Origin: CAZEMR01 sp964513465
GTDB taxonomy: Bacteria; Bacteroidota; Ignavibacteria; Kapaibacteriales; UBA2268
Assembly (NCBI GenBank): GCA_964513465.1
Contig: CAZEMR010000082.1
Coordinates: 1-12,904 of the forward strand
Direction: 5' to 3'
DNA length: 12,904 nucleotides
Translations under genes and position numbers: made by a program
Notes under the pieces: model-generated
The model's input: the letters and a program-made list of their open reading frames with translations, nothing else
What the model was told of the DNA's origin: nothing
Databases searched by the model: none
Part shown: positions 1 through 6,593 of the stretch, one piece after another
Position numbering within the stretch: the first letter of the stretch is position 1
Layout: every line of letters begins with the position of its first letter

Positions 1-1
1 C

Positions 2-160
2 TCCGGCATGAATGACCCCACGCAAACTATAGATATATATACGCTTGCGGGGGTGTATATTATGAGCGCCGTTGGGCCGAGGGTGGATGTGTCGCATCTG
101 GCGCCGGGCTTCTACTTCGTCCGCGTGGGCGGCAGGTCGCTGAAGTTTGTGAAGATTTAA
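2..160 (+). CDS. T9SS type A sorting domain-containing protein, C-terminal fragment
   Basis: This open frame enters from the left edge and ends at TAA 158-160; 52 residues are visible. The fragment has the look of a Por secretion-system C-terminal sorting domain: a beta-rich stretch (TIDIYTLAGVYI), then VDVSHLAPGFYFVRVGG and the basic-hydrophobic ending RSLKFVKI. In Bacteroidota this roughly 70-80 residue tail directs a protein with an N-terminal signal peptide through the outer membrane by the type IX secretion system, after which it is usually removed and the cargo is anchored or released. The cargo part, and so the protein's function, lies outside the window. The nearby PorX gene is a regulator of the same secretion system. 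The family assignment of the tail is confident; nothing can be said about the activity of the whole protein. Confidence 0.85.
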   Translation, partial: SGMNDPTQTIDIYTLAGVYIMSAVGPRVDVSHLAPGFYFVRVGGRSLKFVKI

Positions 161-162
161 GA

Positions 163-249
163 GAGACTGCTTCGTCGCTTCGCTCCTCGCAATGACCCGG
201 CGGCGGGTGTGACAATTCCCCGTCATTGCCAGAGGAGTGAAGCAATCTC
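163..249. repeat. Imperfect inverted repeat of REP/BIME-like type
   Basis: The left arm (163-196) and right arm (222-249) are inverted copies of one unit with core GTCATTGC...GAAGCA(A/G)TCTC, around a 25-nt loop. The left arm is full length (34 nt). The right arm is 28 nt, lacks 8 nt relative to the left arm, and has two extra bases near the inner end. The unit resembles the dispersed intergenic repeat GTCATTGCGAGGAGCGAAGC, which I recall from many unrelated genomes. It lies between two convergent genes (stops at 160 and 293), so a transcript from either side would form a long bulged hairpin that could protect or end the 3' ends. Copy number in the genome cannot be judged from one window. Confidence 0.75.
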
Positions 250-292
250 AATCCACGCATTCATAATTCATAATTTTAAATTCTTAATTGAC

Positions 293-754
293 TTAAGGCG
301 CGTTGTTGGTGTGGCTGATGTAGAATGTGCGGCGGTCGTCCTCTTCCTCTTCCGATTTGATGCGGATATTGTAGCGGTTCTCCGGCAAAGCGTCGAAGCT
401 GTGTTCGGCCCATTCGATCAGCTTGATGCTTTCGGGCTGGAAAACGCATTCGCGGAATCCGATGTCCTCGAGCTGCTCGGCCGATTCGATGCGGTAGAGG
501 TCGATGTGGTATATTAATATATCCTCGCCCTGGTCGGTGGTGCCCTCGTATTGATTCATGATCGTAAACGTGGGGCTGGTGACGATTTCCTCGACCTCGA
601 AATGGGCGCAGATGCCTTTGATGAATTCCGTTTTGCCCGACCCCAGATCGCCATAAAGAGCAACGACGTCGCCCGGTATAAGCTTTTCGGCGAATCCGGA
701 GCCGAGGTCTATTGTTTCGTCTTCGCTGTTGGTAATGTATACTTCTTTGTCCAT
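293..754 (-). CDS. tsaE: tRNA threonylcarbamoyladenosine biosynthesis ATPase TsaE
   Basis: TsaE is the small ATPase of the bacterial t6A machinery (with TsaB, TsaD and TsaC). It binds the TsaB-TsaD dimer and resets it during modification of A37 in tRNAs that read ANN codons. The 153-residue product has the normal family length. Visible motifs are the P-loop GDLGSGKT at 35-42, TSPTF at 59-63 (switch region after the P-loop), HIDLYRI at 83-89 and IEWAE at 113-117, all hallmarks of the family. The ATG at 754 has no clear Shine-Dalgarno sequence, but it places the P-loop at the usual distance from the N-terminus. It lies 43 bp downstream of porX on the same strand; a terminator-like hairpin lies in between, so tsaE may be only partly co-transcribed. 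From memory, porX next to tsaE is a pairing also seen in other Bacteroidota. Confidence 0.95.
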   Translation of the reverse strand: MDKEVYITNSEDETIDLGSGFAEKLIPGDVVALYGDLGSGKTEFIKGICAHFEVEEIVTSPTFTIMNQYEGTTDQGEDILIYHIDLYRIESAEQLEDIGFRECVFQPESIKLIEWAEHSFDALPENRYNIRIKSEEEEDDRRTFYISHTNNAP

Positions 755-772
755 AGCTGCTAATTTAAGAAA

Positions 773-809
773 AAAATTGAGCCCGTGAAAATACTTTTTA
801 CCGGGGCTC
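773..809 (-). terminator. Intrinsic terminator of porX, overlapping its stop codon
   Basis: Read on the minus strand, GAGCCC (809-804) pairs with GGGCTC (784-779). An inner A/T-rich stem (GTAAAA with TTTTCAC, one mismatch) closes over a 3-nt loop, and AATTTTTTTCTT follows. The porX TAA (800-798) lies inside the hairpin, so terminating ribosomes should affect its folding. Downstream is tsaE on the same strand, so the element could be a partial terminator or a 3'-end stabiliser. The U-run exists only in the minus orientation, which fixes the strand. Confidence 0.65.
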
Positions 810-2369
810 GAGCGTTATTACGGGGATTATCATTTCCTCGAGCGAAATCCCGCCGTGCTGGAAGCTGTCGCGATAGCGCTGCAGGTAGTGATGATAATCC
901 GTGGGATATACGAAATAGTAATCCTCTTTTGCGATAATATTATTAACTGTAATGCCCGAATGCGGCAGTTTGTAATCCTCGGGATTGCGTATCTGCATTG
1001 CGTGCCGGGGGTCGGCCTTTACGTTTTTGCCGAATTTATACCTCAGACAGGTCGAGGTGTCGCGGTCGCCCTGCACTTTGACTCCGCGCAGGCAGCGCAC
1101 CGAGCCGTGGTCGGTGGTGATCACAATCCGAATGCCCTTGACCGAGGCGAGCTGGCGCAGCATACTGAAAAAGCTCGAATGCTGGAACCAGGATTTCGTA
1201 AGCGAGCGGTAGGCCGATTCGTCGGGGGCGATCTCCTTGAGTATTGCGTAGTCAGAGCGGGAGTGCGCGATCATATCAACTGCGTTGAGCACGACGACGG
1301 TGAAATGGCTCTGGGCGAATTTCATAATGTCCTTTTCGATTTTTTTACCGAAATCGGTATCAAATATTTTTATGAAATTCAATTTATTGCGTAATTCCAG
1401 ACGCTTGCGTTTTGTCCAGGATTCGAGTAATTCCTTTTCATAAGCATTCTGCTTGTGATCCTCGGTATTGGATTCGACATTCCACCACTGGGGAAAATAT
1501 TTTTTAATATCGGTCGGATAAAGTCCGGCGAAAATCGCATTTCTTGCATAAGGCGTGGCGGTGGGCAAAATCGAGCTGTAGAAATCCGTATCGAACGAAT
1601 AATACGGCCTCAGAAGCTCTTCCATCACCAGCCATTGGTCGTAGCGCATACAATCGACCACGAACAGCACGGTAGGGCCGCTTGTTTTCAGGTGGTCGAG
1701 CACATAATTATCCATGATGTGCGGCGACATAAGCGGGGCCTCGTTGTCCTCGCCGTGAATCCAGCCTTTATAATTATTCTCGACAAAGCGCGAGAATTCC
1801 GCATTGCATTCGCGCCACTGATCATGGAGCGTCTGCTGCAGTCCGGTATCGGTGTGGCGATCGAGCTCGAGCGAATAATTCACCAGCTTTTTATATATAT
1901 CCTGCCATTCGTCCCACGAAAGCGGTCCCATTATCCGGCGGGCGATTTCGTTGAATCCCTGCAAGTAGTCCTGGGTAAATGTTTCGGTTTCGAGGCGTTC
2001 TGCTTCGAGAAATTTCTTGCATGCGAGCAGTATCTGCGCAGGGTTGACGGGTTTGGTCAGGTAATCGTCGATCTTGCGCCCCAGGGCGTGTTCCATCAGC
2101 GATTCTTCCTCGTTTTTGGTAACCATCACCACGGGGGTTGAGGGCTGGACTTCCTTCAGTGTGGGCAATGTTTCGAGTCCGCTGATGCCGATCATCATTT
2201 CGTCGAGGAAGATGAGGTCGAACTGGCTCTGGCGGACGAGTTCGATTGCGTCCTCGCCGTTGCTGGCGGTGGATACATTGTATCCGCGCTGCTGAAGTAA
2301 GATAATGTGAGGCTTGAGAAGATCGATTTCGTCGTCGATCCAGAGGATTCTGCCTTTGTGGTCTGCCAT
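798..2369 (-). CDS. porX: PorX-type response regulator with PglZ (alkaline phosphatase superfamily) domain
   Basis: PorX couples a CheY-like receiver to a PglZ phosphodiesterase-type domain and controls type IX secretion, in known systems with the histidine kinase PorY and sigma factor SigP. The 523-residue product matches PorX length. The receiver spans about 6-120: acidic pair D12-D13, phospho-acceptor D56 in FLDEMM, T84 and K106. A helical linker follows to about 225. The PglZ domain has VVDCMRYDQW (237-246), LPTATPYARNAIF (267-279, where the superfamily nucleophile Thr would sit), TDHGSVRC (419-426, metal ligands D420 and H421) and QHGG (504-507, H505). The frame is open upstream to 2444, but I chose the ATG at 2369: it gives the standard receiver start, GRILWIDDE, and has GGGAG 7 nt upstream. 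No PorY or SigP gene is in the window. Confidence 0.93.
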   Translation of the reverse strand: MADHKGRILWIDDEIDLLKPHIILLQQRGYNVSTASNGEDAIELVRQSQFDLIFLDEMMIGISGLETLPTLKEVQPSTPVVMVTKNEEESLMEHALGRKIDDYLTKPVNPAQILLACKKFLEAERLETETFTQDYLQGFNEIARRIMGPLSWDEWQDIYKKLVNYSLELDRHTDTGLQQTLHDQWRECNAEFSRFVENNYKGWIHGEDNEAPLMSPHIMDNYVLDHLKTSGPTVLFVVDCMRYDQWLVMEELLRPYYSFDTDFYSSILPTATPYARNAIFAGLYPTDIKKYFPQWWNVESNTEDHKQNAYEKELLESWTKRKRLELRNKLNFIKIFDTDFGKKIEKDIMKFAQSHFTVVVLNAVDMIAHSRSDYAILKEIAPDESAYRSLTKSWFQHSSFFSMLRQLASVKGIRIVITTDHGSVRCLRGVKVQGDRDTSTCLRYKFGKNVKADPRHAMQIRNPEDYKLPHSGITVNNIIAKEDYYFVYPTDYHHYLQRYRDSFQHGGISLEEMIIPVITLEPR

Positions 2370-2376
2370 GTTTCTG

Positions 2377-2381
2377 CTCCC
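2377..2381 (-). promoter_or_regulatory. Ribosome binding site deciding the porX start
   Basis: On the minus strand GGGAG stands 7 nt before the ATG at 2369. It supports this start over the in-frame upstream ATG at 2444, which would add 25 residues unlike any receiver domain. Confidence 0.6.
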
Positions 2382-2596
2382 GAATTTAATAATAAAATAT
2401 AAAGACGATTTTGTAGGATTGAATTGTTTGAAAGCGGGTAGCAAATTTTATGGAAGTGATTTCCGATATTGAAACAAAGCACTTAAATAGAATTGACGCG
2501 GAGCTGCGGAAAGAATTTTCGGTATTATTTTTTTTATCATAAAAATGGATTTATATTCCACGAATAAATCTATCGGAAATTAATAATTATTAAATA

Positions 2597-2627
2597 TTTG
2601 CCATATATTTTTCGTCTGATATATCAG
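2597..2627 (+). promoter_or_regulatory. Candidate Bacteroidota-type promoter of the clpB-like gene
   Basis: TTTG (2597-2600), a 19-nt spacer and TATATCAG (2620-2627) fit the Bacteroidota pattern TTTG-N19-TAnnTTTG, with two mismatches in the -7 box. Transcription would start near 2634, about 30 nt before the ATG. The element is framed by two perfect palindromes: a 14-nt one (2580-2593) just upstream of TTTG, and a 12-nt one, CTGATATATCAG (2616-2627), covering the -7 box. The rest of the divergent gap 2370-2666 is AT-rich; I see no further gene in it and no good match for a porX promoter. No CIRCE element is present. Confidence 0.45.
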
Positions 2628-2666
2628 TATAATAATATTTATGTATAAGAATCTTTTGCATAAGCA

Positions 2667-3998
2667 ATGAATTTCAATAAATTTACTTTAAAATCGCAGG
2701 AAGCGGTGCAGACCGCACAGGAAATCGCCCAAAGCTATAACAATCAGGCGGTCGAGCCGGCGCATTTGTTCGCCGCGCTGATTCAGGACAGCTCGGGCAT
2801 TATCCCCGATATGCTCGATAAACTCGGTGCGGGAGTGGGCCGGATGAAAATCAAAGCCGGCGAACTGCTCGACAAGCGCCCGAAAGTATCCGGAATATCC
2901 TCCACCCAGCAGTATATGTCGAACGATCTGAAGGCAGTATTCGACGCCGCGCTCGCCGAGGCAACCAATCTGAAGGATGAATACATCAGCCAGGAGCACC
3001 TCTTGATAGCGCTCGCCGACGGCAGGGGAGATGTTGCCAATCTGCTGAAATCCCAAGGCGTTACCAGGGATGCGGTTTTGCGCGTGCTTCGGGAATTTCG
3101 CGGGTCGCAGCGCGTTACCGACCAGAATGCCGAGGATAAATACCAGTCGCTCAAGCGCTATGGCCGCAATCTGAACGAGGAGGCGCGCAAGGGTAAGCTC
3201 GATCCGGTAATCGGCCGCGAAGACGAAATCCGCCGCGTGATGCAGGTGCTATCGCGACGCCGCAAAAATAATCCGGTGCTGATCGGCGATCCCGGAGTCG
3301 GCAAAACCGCAATCGCCGAGGGAATCGCCCACAGGATTGTTTCCGGCGACGTCCCCGAATCGCTCAAATCCAAGCGGATTGTGATGCTCGACACCGCAAC
3401 CCTTGTGGCCGGCACCAGCTTCCGCGGGCAGTTCGAGGAAAGGCTGAAGGCAATAATCAAGGAGGTCGAGGAATCCGACGGCGAGATAATTTTATTTATT
3501 GACGAAATCCATACGCTCGTCGGGGCGGGGCAATCGCAGGGCGGCACCGACGCCGCGAATATACTCAAGCCCGCGCTGGCCAGGGGCGATCTGCGCTGCA
3601 TCGGTGCAACCACGCTGGACGAATACCAGAAATATATCGAAAAGGACGCCGCGCTCGAACGCCGCTTCCAGAAGGTGACGATCAGCGAGCCGTCGATCGA
3701 GGGCACGATCTCGATCCTCCGCGGACTGAAGGATCGCTACGAGGTGCATCACGGCGTGCGCATCACCGACGAGGCAATAATCGCCGCCGCAGAGCTTTCG
3801 GCGCGTTATATCACCGACCGGTTTCTGCCTGATAAGGCGATCGATTTGATAGACGAGGCCGCAAGCAAAATGCGCATCGAAATCGACTCCATGCCCGAAG
3901 AGCTCGATTCGGTCGAGCGGAAATTGCGCCAGCTCGAGATCGAAAAGCAGGCATTGCTGCGCGAACTGCGCGCCCGCGGCGAAGATGTAAGCGTCTGA
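2667..3998 (+). CDS. ClpB-like AAA+ protein truncated after the first nucleotide-binding domain
   Basis: Full-length ClpB (about 860 residues) is the hexameric disaggregase that threads aggregated protein together with DnaK. This gene encodes only 443 residues. It has the Clp N domain (about 1-145, two repeats), then NBD1 with Walker A GDPGVGKT (207-214), Walker B ILFIDE (275-280), sensor 1 GATT (313-316), arginine finger region LERRFQ (330-335) and the sensor 2 region LPDKAID (387-393). Only the first helix of the regulatory M domain follows (PEELDSVERKLRQLEIE) before TGA at 3996-3998. Most of the M domain and all of NBD2 are missing; the next 35 bp are AT-rich and lead into a different gene, with no ClpB remnant visible. 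Pore loop 1 reads GTSFRGQF, where ClpB normally has G-x-K-Y-R/K-G. It could be a functional single-ring ATPase or adaptor, or a deletion relic; the intact motifs favour a working protein. Confidence 0.85.
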   Translation: MNFNKFTLKSQEAVQTAQEIAQSYNNQAVEPAHLFAALIQDSSGIIPDMLDKLGAGVGRMKIKAGELLDKRPKVSGISSTQQYMSNDLKAVFDAALAEATNLKDEYISQEHLLIALADGRGDVANLLKSQGVTRDAVLRVLREFRGSQRVTDQNAEDKYQSLKRYGRNLNEEARKGKLDPVIGREDEIRRVMQVLSRRRKNNPVLIGDPGVGKTAIAEGIAHRIVSGDVPESLKSKRIVMLDTATLVAGTSFRGQFEERLKAIIKEVEESDGEIILFIDEIHTLVGAGQSQGGTDAANILKPALARGDLRCIGATTLDEYQKYIEKDAALERRFQKVTISEPSIEGTISILRGLKDRYEVHHGVRITDEAIIAAAELSARYITDRFLPDKAIDLIDEAASKMRIEIDSMPEELDSVERKLRQLEIEKQALLRELRARGEDVSV

Positions 3999-4033
3999 TA
4001 AATATATTGTTTGCTCACATATATATATTAAAA

Positions 4034-4255
4034 ATGATTAAATTAACCAGAATCGACGGACGCGAAATAGTTGTAAACGCCGACGACATCGAGACGGTCG
4101 AGACTTCGCACGATTCGACCGTGTCGCTCAAGACCGGCCGCAAGCTGATCGTCGTGGAATCCGCCGATGAGATTATCGGCAAAGTAATCGAATTTCGGCA
4201 GAAGTGCTTCGAGAAAGTCCTTGTCAGCCCGGATGTAAAACGCATTGAGAGATAA
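4034..4255 (+). CDS. FlbD/SwrD-family small protein
   Basis: The 73-residue product matches the flagellar FlbD (SwrD) family almost end to end: MIKLTRIDGREIVVNADDIE, then TVE, DSTVSLKTGRKLIVVES, and DEIIGKVIEFR at 46-55. In flagellated bacteria this small protein is encoded in the fla/che operon next to the motor genes, and in Bacillus it raises flagellar motor torque. No flagellar, motor or chemotaxis gene is visible here. The frame is open to 4007, but the ATG at 4034 gives the exact family N-terminus; there is no clear Shine-Dalgarno. It starts 35 bp after the ClpB-like gene and ends 7 bp before the likely start of the outer-membrane protein gene. The family call is firm; the role in this setting is unknown. 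Confidence 0.85.
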   Translation: MIKLTRIDGREIVVNADDIETVETSHDSTVSLKTGRKLIVVESADEIIGKVIEFRQKCFEKVLVSPDVKRIER

Positions 4256-4262
4256 TCCGGAA

Positions 4263-6161
4263 GTGGCGCATCGATTGATCATAATTATTGCATTCATGGC
4301 ACTTTGCGCCACCGATATGTTGGCCCGCGAAAATCCTTTATCACAGCCCGGTCGTGCGACCCAGCCGGATGCGCTCGTCTTCGGATTCGATAAAATTATC
4401 AATCGATATTATTTTACAGGCAATCTGAATTACCACGAGGATTTCGGCTGGGGGATTGTTTCGATTGACCAGAAATACCTCGGCACAGTGCTGCCTTTGG
4501 TCAATACCGTGGTACGCGACGAAGAGACCTTTCGATTCGATCTGGAAATTCCCTATAATAAATGGCTTAGCATTATTGTCAATCAGAATTGGATACTATC
4601 TACAGACAGCCGCTCGATAGGTATCAACGACCTTGAGCGAATCAATGGCCTGGGCGGCTTGCGGCTTTTGACAAGCGAAAATTCCTTCGTCGAGGCAATG
4701 GCCGGCGGCGAGCGCAATTCGCAGGTAGGGGTGGCAGCTCCGGGGTCGATATTCCGGCTGGCCGGGGGGCTTGCCGACGCCGATCTGGACGGATACAAGC
4801 TGAATTCCGGATTGCAGACGCAATTGCTCGATCTGGATGACGGACGCAGCAATTCCGATCTGCTGATTTCTGCCGATGTGTCGCGCGATTATGATATGCT
4901 GAACGCAATCGACATCGGCGCAAATTATAAATTGATGAACCGCGATTATCTGACTCCGCTGACTCTTATCGAAGGCGAAACCAATGCGGTTGAGTCGCGT
5001 CTGGAGAATCGCCTTGCCGCCAGCATGAATCTGGATTATGCGGTCAGCGAGCGCATTGCCGCCACCGCCCGCCTTATTTATAATGATCTCCGGGTCGAAA
5101 AATCCTACAAGAATTACTTCGAGGAGCTCTCAGTGACCGGTATCGGACGGCAGCATCAGGAGCTGAATCTGACTATTGATACCCGTGCGCGATATATTTC
5201 GGATGATTTTATTCAGGAAGCCGGCATTTATTTCGAAAGCCGGGACGAAGACAACACCATCGAGAATAAATACGGAATAATGCCCACCGAGGAGGACAGG
5301 CTGCGGCGAATCGAAAACCAGCGCGATGTGTCGTCGTCGCGCACACGGGTGATTGCGCGAAGCATGTGGACTCCAACGCAGCGCGATACGTTCGGGCTGG
5401 ACTATTCGGCTTCGATACTGCGCTACGATACTCCGAGCGACCTGAACAACAGCGATCGCGATGAATTCAGTACAATATTCGGCCTGCGCTATGGCCACAG
5501 ATTTTCGCCGATAGTCTCGGCGTCGGTGTCGGCCGAGCTGCAGATGCTGCATCTGGTTTATCTCAAAAAAGAAATGAGCGGTAATAATAACTGGAACCGG
5601 ATCATCCGCTTTACGCCTTCGGTGAGCATCCGCACCGAAAGCTTCGCGATGAGCCCGAAATTCGAAGTGATGGCCAATTACACCGTGTTCGATTACCAGT
5701 CGGTGAACGCCGGAGTGAAGAACCTGAGCTTCCGCCAGATACGTTATCAGGATTCGCTCATTGTTATTTTACAAAAAAATCTTAGTTTGCAGTCAAGAAT
5801 AAATTTCCGATATTATGAAAGTGGAATTCTGTATTGGGAAAATTTCTCAGAAATACCGCTGAATTCCAGCCTCGAGCAGCTAGTTAAGTTGTTCGCAATA
5901 GTAAAGATGGACGAAAAAACGGAGATCGGCTGCGGGGTGCGCTACTATCGGATATTGCAGAGGAATCTATCGCGCAACCCGTCTAATGCAGCGGTCGGCG
6001 GGGTGAATATATATTCAGTCGGGCCAGAAACAATGATTTCCGCGCGTGTTTCCGATAATTTAAAAATATCGATTTCGGGCTGGTATGAATTCCAGACTGT
6101 GAATAAATACGATAAGCGCGAAATTCCCAATTTATTTTTACAAACATATCTGACTTTATGA
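4263..6161 (+). CDS. Predicted outer-membrane beta-barrel protein, function unknown
   Basis: I do not recognise this 632-residue protein. With the GTG at 4263 it begins MAHRLIIIIAFMALCATDML, a Sec signal peptide (basic start, hydrophobic core) with likely cleavage after MLA. The remainder is rich in alternating hydrophobic/polar strands with many Tyr, Phe and Arg residues (for example NRYYFTGNLNYHEDFGWG, ARYISDDFIQEAGIYFES, LQSRINFRYYESGILYWENF), ending LFLQTYLTL. This looks like a 14-20 strand outer-membrane barrel without a plug or TonB box that I can see. A TTG at 4245 is an alternative start, overlapping the FlbD-like gene and adding MRDNPE. Its TGA overlaps the ATG of the HATPase gene (ATGA at 6158-6161), so the two are probably translationally coupled. 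A T9SS-specific or transport role is possible but not shown. Confidence 0.75.
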   Translation: MAHRLIIIIAFMALCATDMLARENPLSQPGRATQPDALVFGFDKIINRYYFTGNLNYHEDFGWGIVSIDQKYLGTVLPLVNTVVRDEETFRFDLEIPYNKWLSIIVNQNWILSTDSRSIGINDLERINGLGGLRLLTSENSFVEAMAGGERNSQVGVAAPGSIFRLAGGLADADLDGYKLNSGLQTQLLDLDDGRSNSDLLISADVSRDYDMLNAIDIGANYKLMNRDYLTPLTLIEGETNAVESRLENRLAASMNLDYAVSERIAATARLIYNDLRVEKSYKNYFEELSVTGIGRQHQELNLTIDTRARYISDDFIQEAGIYFESRDEDNTIENKYGIMPTEEDRLRRIENQRDVSSSRTRVIARSMWTPTQRDTFGLDYSASILRYDTPSDLNNSDRDEFSTIFGLRYGHRFSPIVSASVSAELQMLHLVYLKKEMSGNNNWNRIIRFTPSVSIRTESFAMSPKFEVMANYTVFDYQSVNAGVKNLSFRQIRYQDSLIVILQKNLSLQSRINFRYYESGILYWENFSEIPLNSSLEQLVKLFAIVKMDEKTEIGCGVRYYRILQRNLSRNPSNAAVGGVNIYSVGPETMISARVSDNLKISISGWYEFQTVNKYDKREIPNLFLQTYLTL

Positions 6162-6586
6162 GGATTGCTATGGGGGAGAAAACCTACAGAAGAGAGCTAT
6201 GCCTGATCAGTAAAAGAAAATCGGTAAGCGAAATCGAGCCGGTAATGGCACAGTTAAAAAAAGATGCGGCAATCCCCGACGAAAAATATTATAATATGAT
6301 GATCGCCATCACCGAGGCGGTTAATAATGCAATAGTCCATGGCAATAAGCTCGATTCGTCAAAAAATGTATTATTCATAGCCGATGTAGTCGACAAACAT
6401 GTGATAATCGAGATAGAGGACTGCGGCTGCGGATTCGATCCCGAGAATATTGCCGATCCGCGCGCCCCCGAGAATCTGCTGAAAGAAGGCGGCCGGGGTG
6501 TATTTATCATCAAATCGCTCGCCGACGAAGTTATATATATGACCTCGGAAAGCGGCACCAAACTGAAATTGATTTTTAAATTCTGA
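6158..6586 (+). CDS. RsbW-like ATP-binding protein (anti-sigma factor / switch kinase HATPase)
   Basis: This is a 142-residue stand-alone GHKL ATPase of the HATPase_c_2 type. Such proteins bind a sigma factor or phosphorylate an STAS anti-anti-sigma protein. The motifs are the N box ITEAVNNAIVHGN (51-63, with E53 and N57), the G1 box EDCGCGFDP (87-95) and the G2 region GGRGVFIIKSLAD (111-123). No phospho-accepting histidine domain is present, so it is not a classical sensor kinase. The ATG at 6158 overlaps the preceding stop codon. An alternative ATG at 6170 (MGEKTYRREL) has GAGG 6 nt upstream and may be the true start. No STAS protein, PP2C phosphatase or sigma factor is encoded in the window, so its partner is unknown; the neighbouring NTPase is a candidate only by position. 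Confidence 0.88.
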   Translation: MRIAMGEKTYRRELCLISKRKSVSEIEPVMAQLKKDAAIPDEKYYNMMIAITEAVNNAIVHGNKLDSSKNVLFIADVVDKHVIIEIEDCGCGFDPENIADPRAPENLLKEGGRGVFIIKSLADEVIYMTSESGTKLKLIFKF

Positions 6587-6593
6587 TTGAAGC

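Noticed and set aside
163..249. CRISPR array
   Set aside because: Only two inverted, unequal copies exist; there are no regularly spaced direct repeats here or elsewhere in the window.
855..2141. Long open frames on the plus strand opposite porX
   Set aside because: They are antisense to a strongly supported gene, carry no recognisable motifs, and follow the codon bias of the opposite strand.
2370..2444. N-terminal extension of PorX from the ATG at 2444
   Set aside because: The extra 25 residues resemble no receiver domain, and a good ribosome binding site sits before the ATG at 2369.
2620..2640. E. coli-type -10 box TATAAT at 2629-2634 as the clpB-like promoter
   Set aside because: Its distance to TTGCCA (2598-2603) is 25 nt, too long; the Bacteroidota spacing to 2620 fits better.
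3158..3706. Minus-strand open frame of 182 residues inside the ClpB-like gene
   Set aside because: It is a Ser/Arg-rich shadow of conserved AAA+ coding sequence, with no domain and no start signal.
3999..4033. Frameshift hiding the rest of ClpB
   Set aside because: The bases after the stop are AT-rich in all frames and show no M-domain or NBD2 sequence; an intact unrelated gene starts at 4034.
4043..4402. Minus-strand frame of 119 residues across the FlbD-like gene
   Set aside because: It is a shadow of the plus-strand genes FlbD-like and barrel, with no motif.
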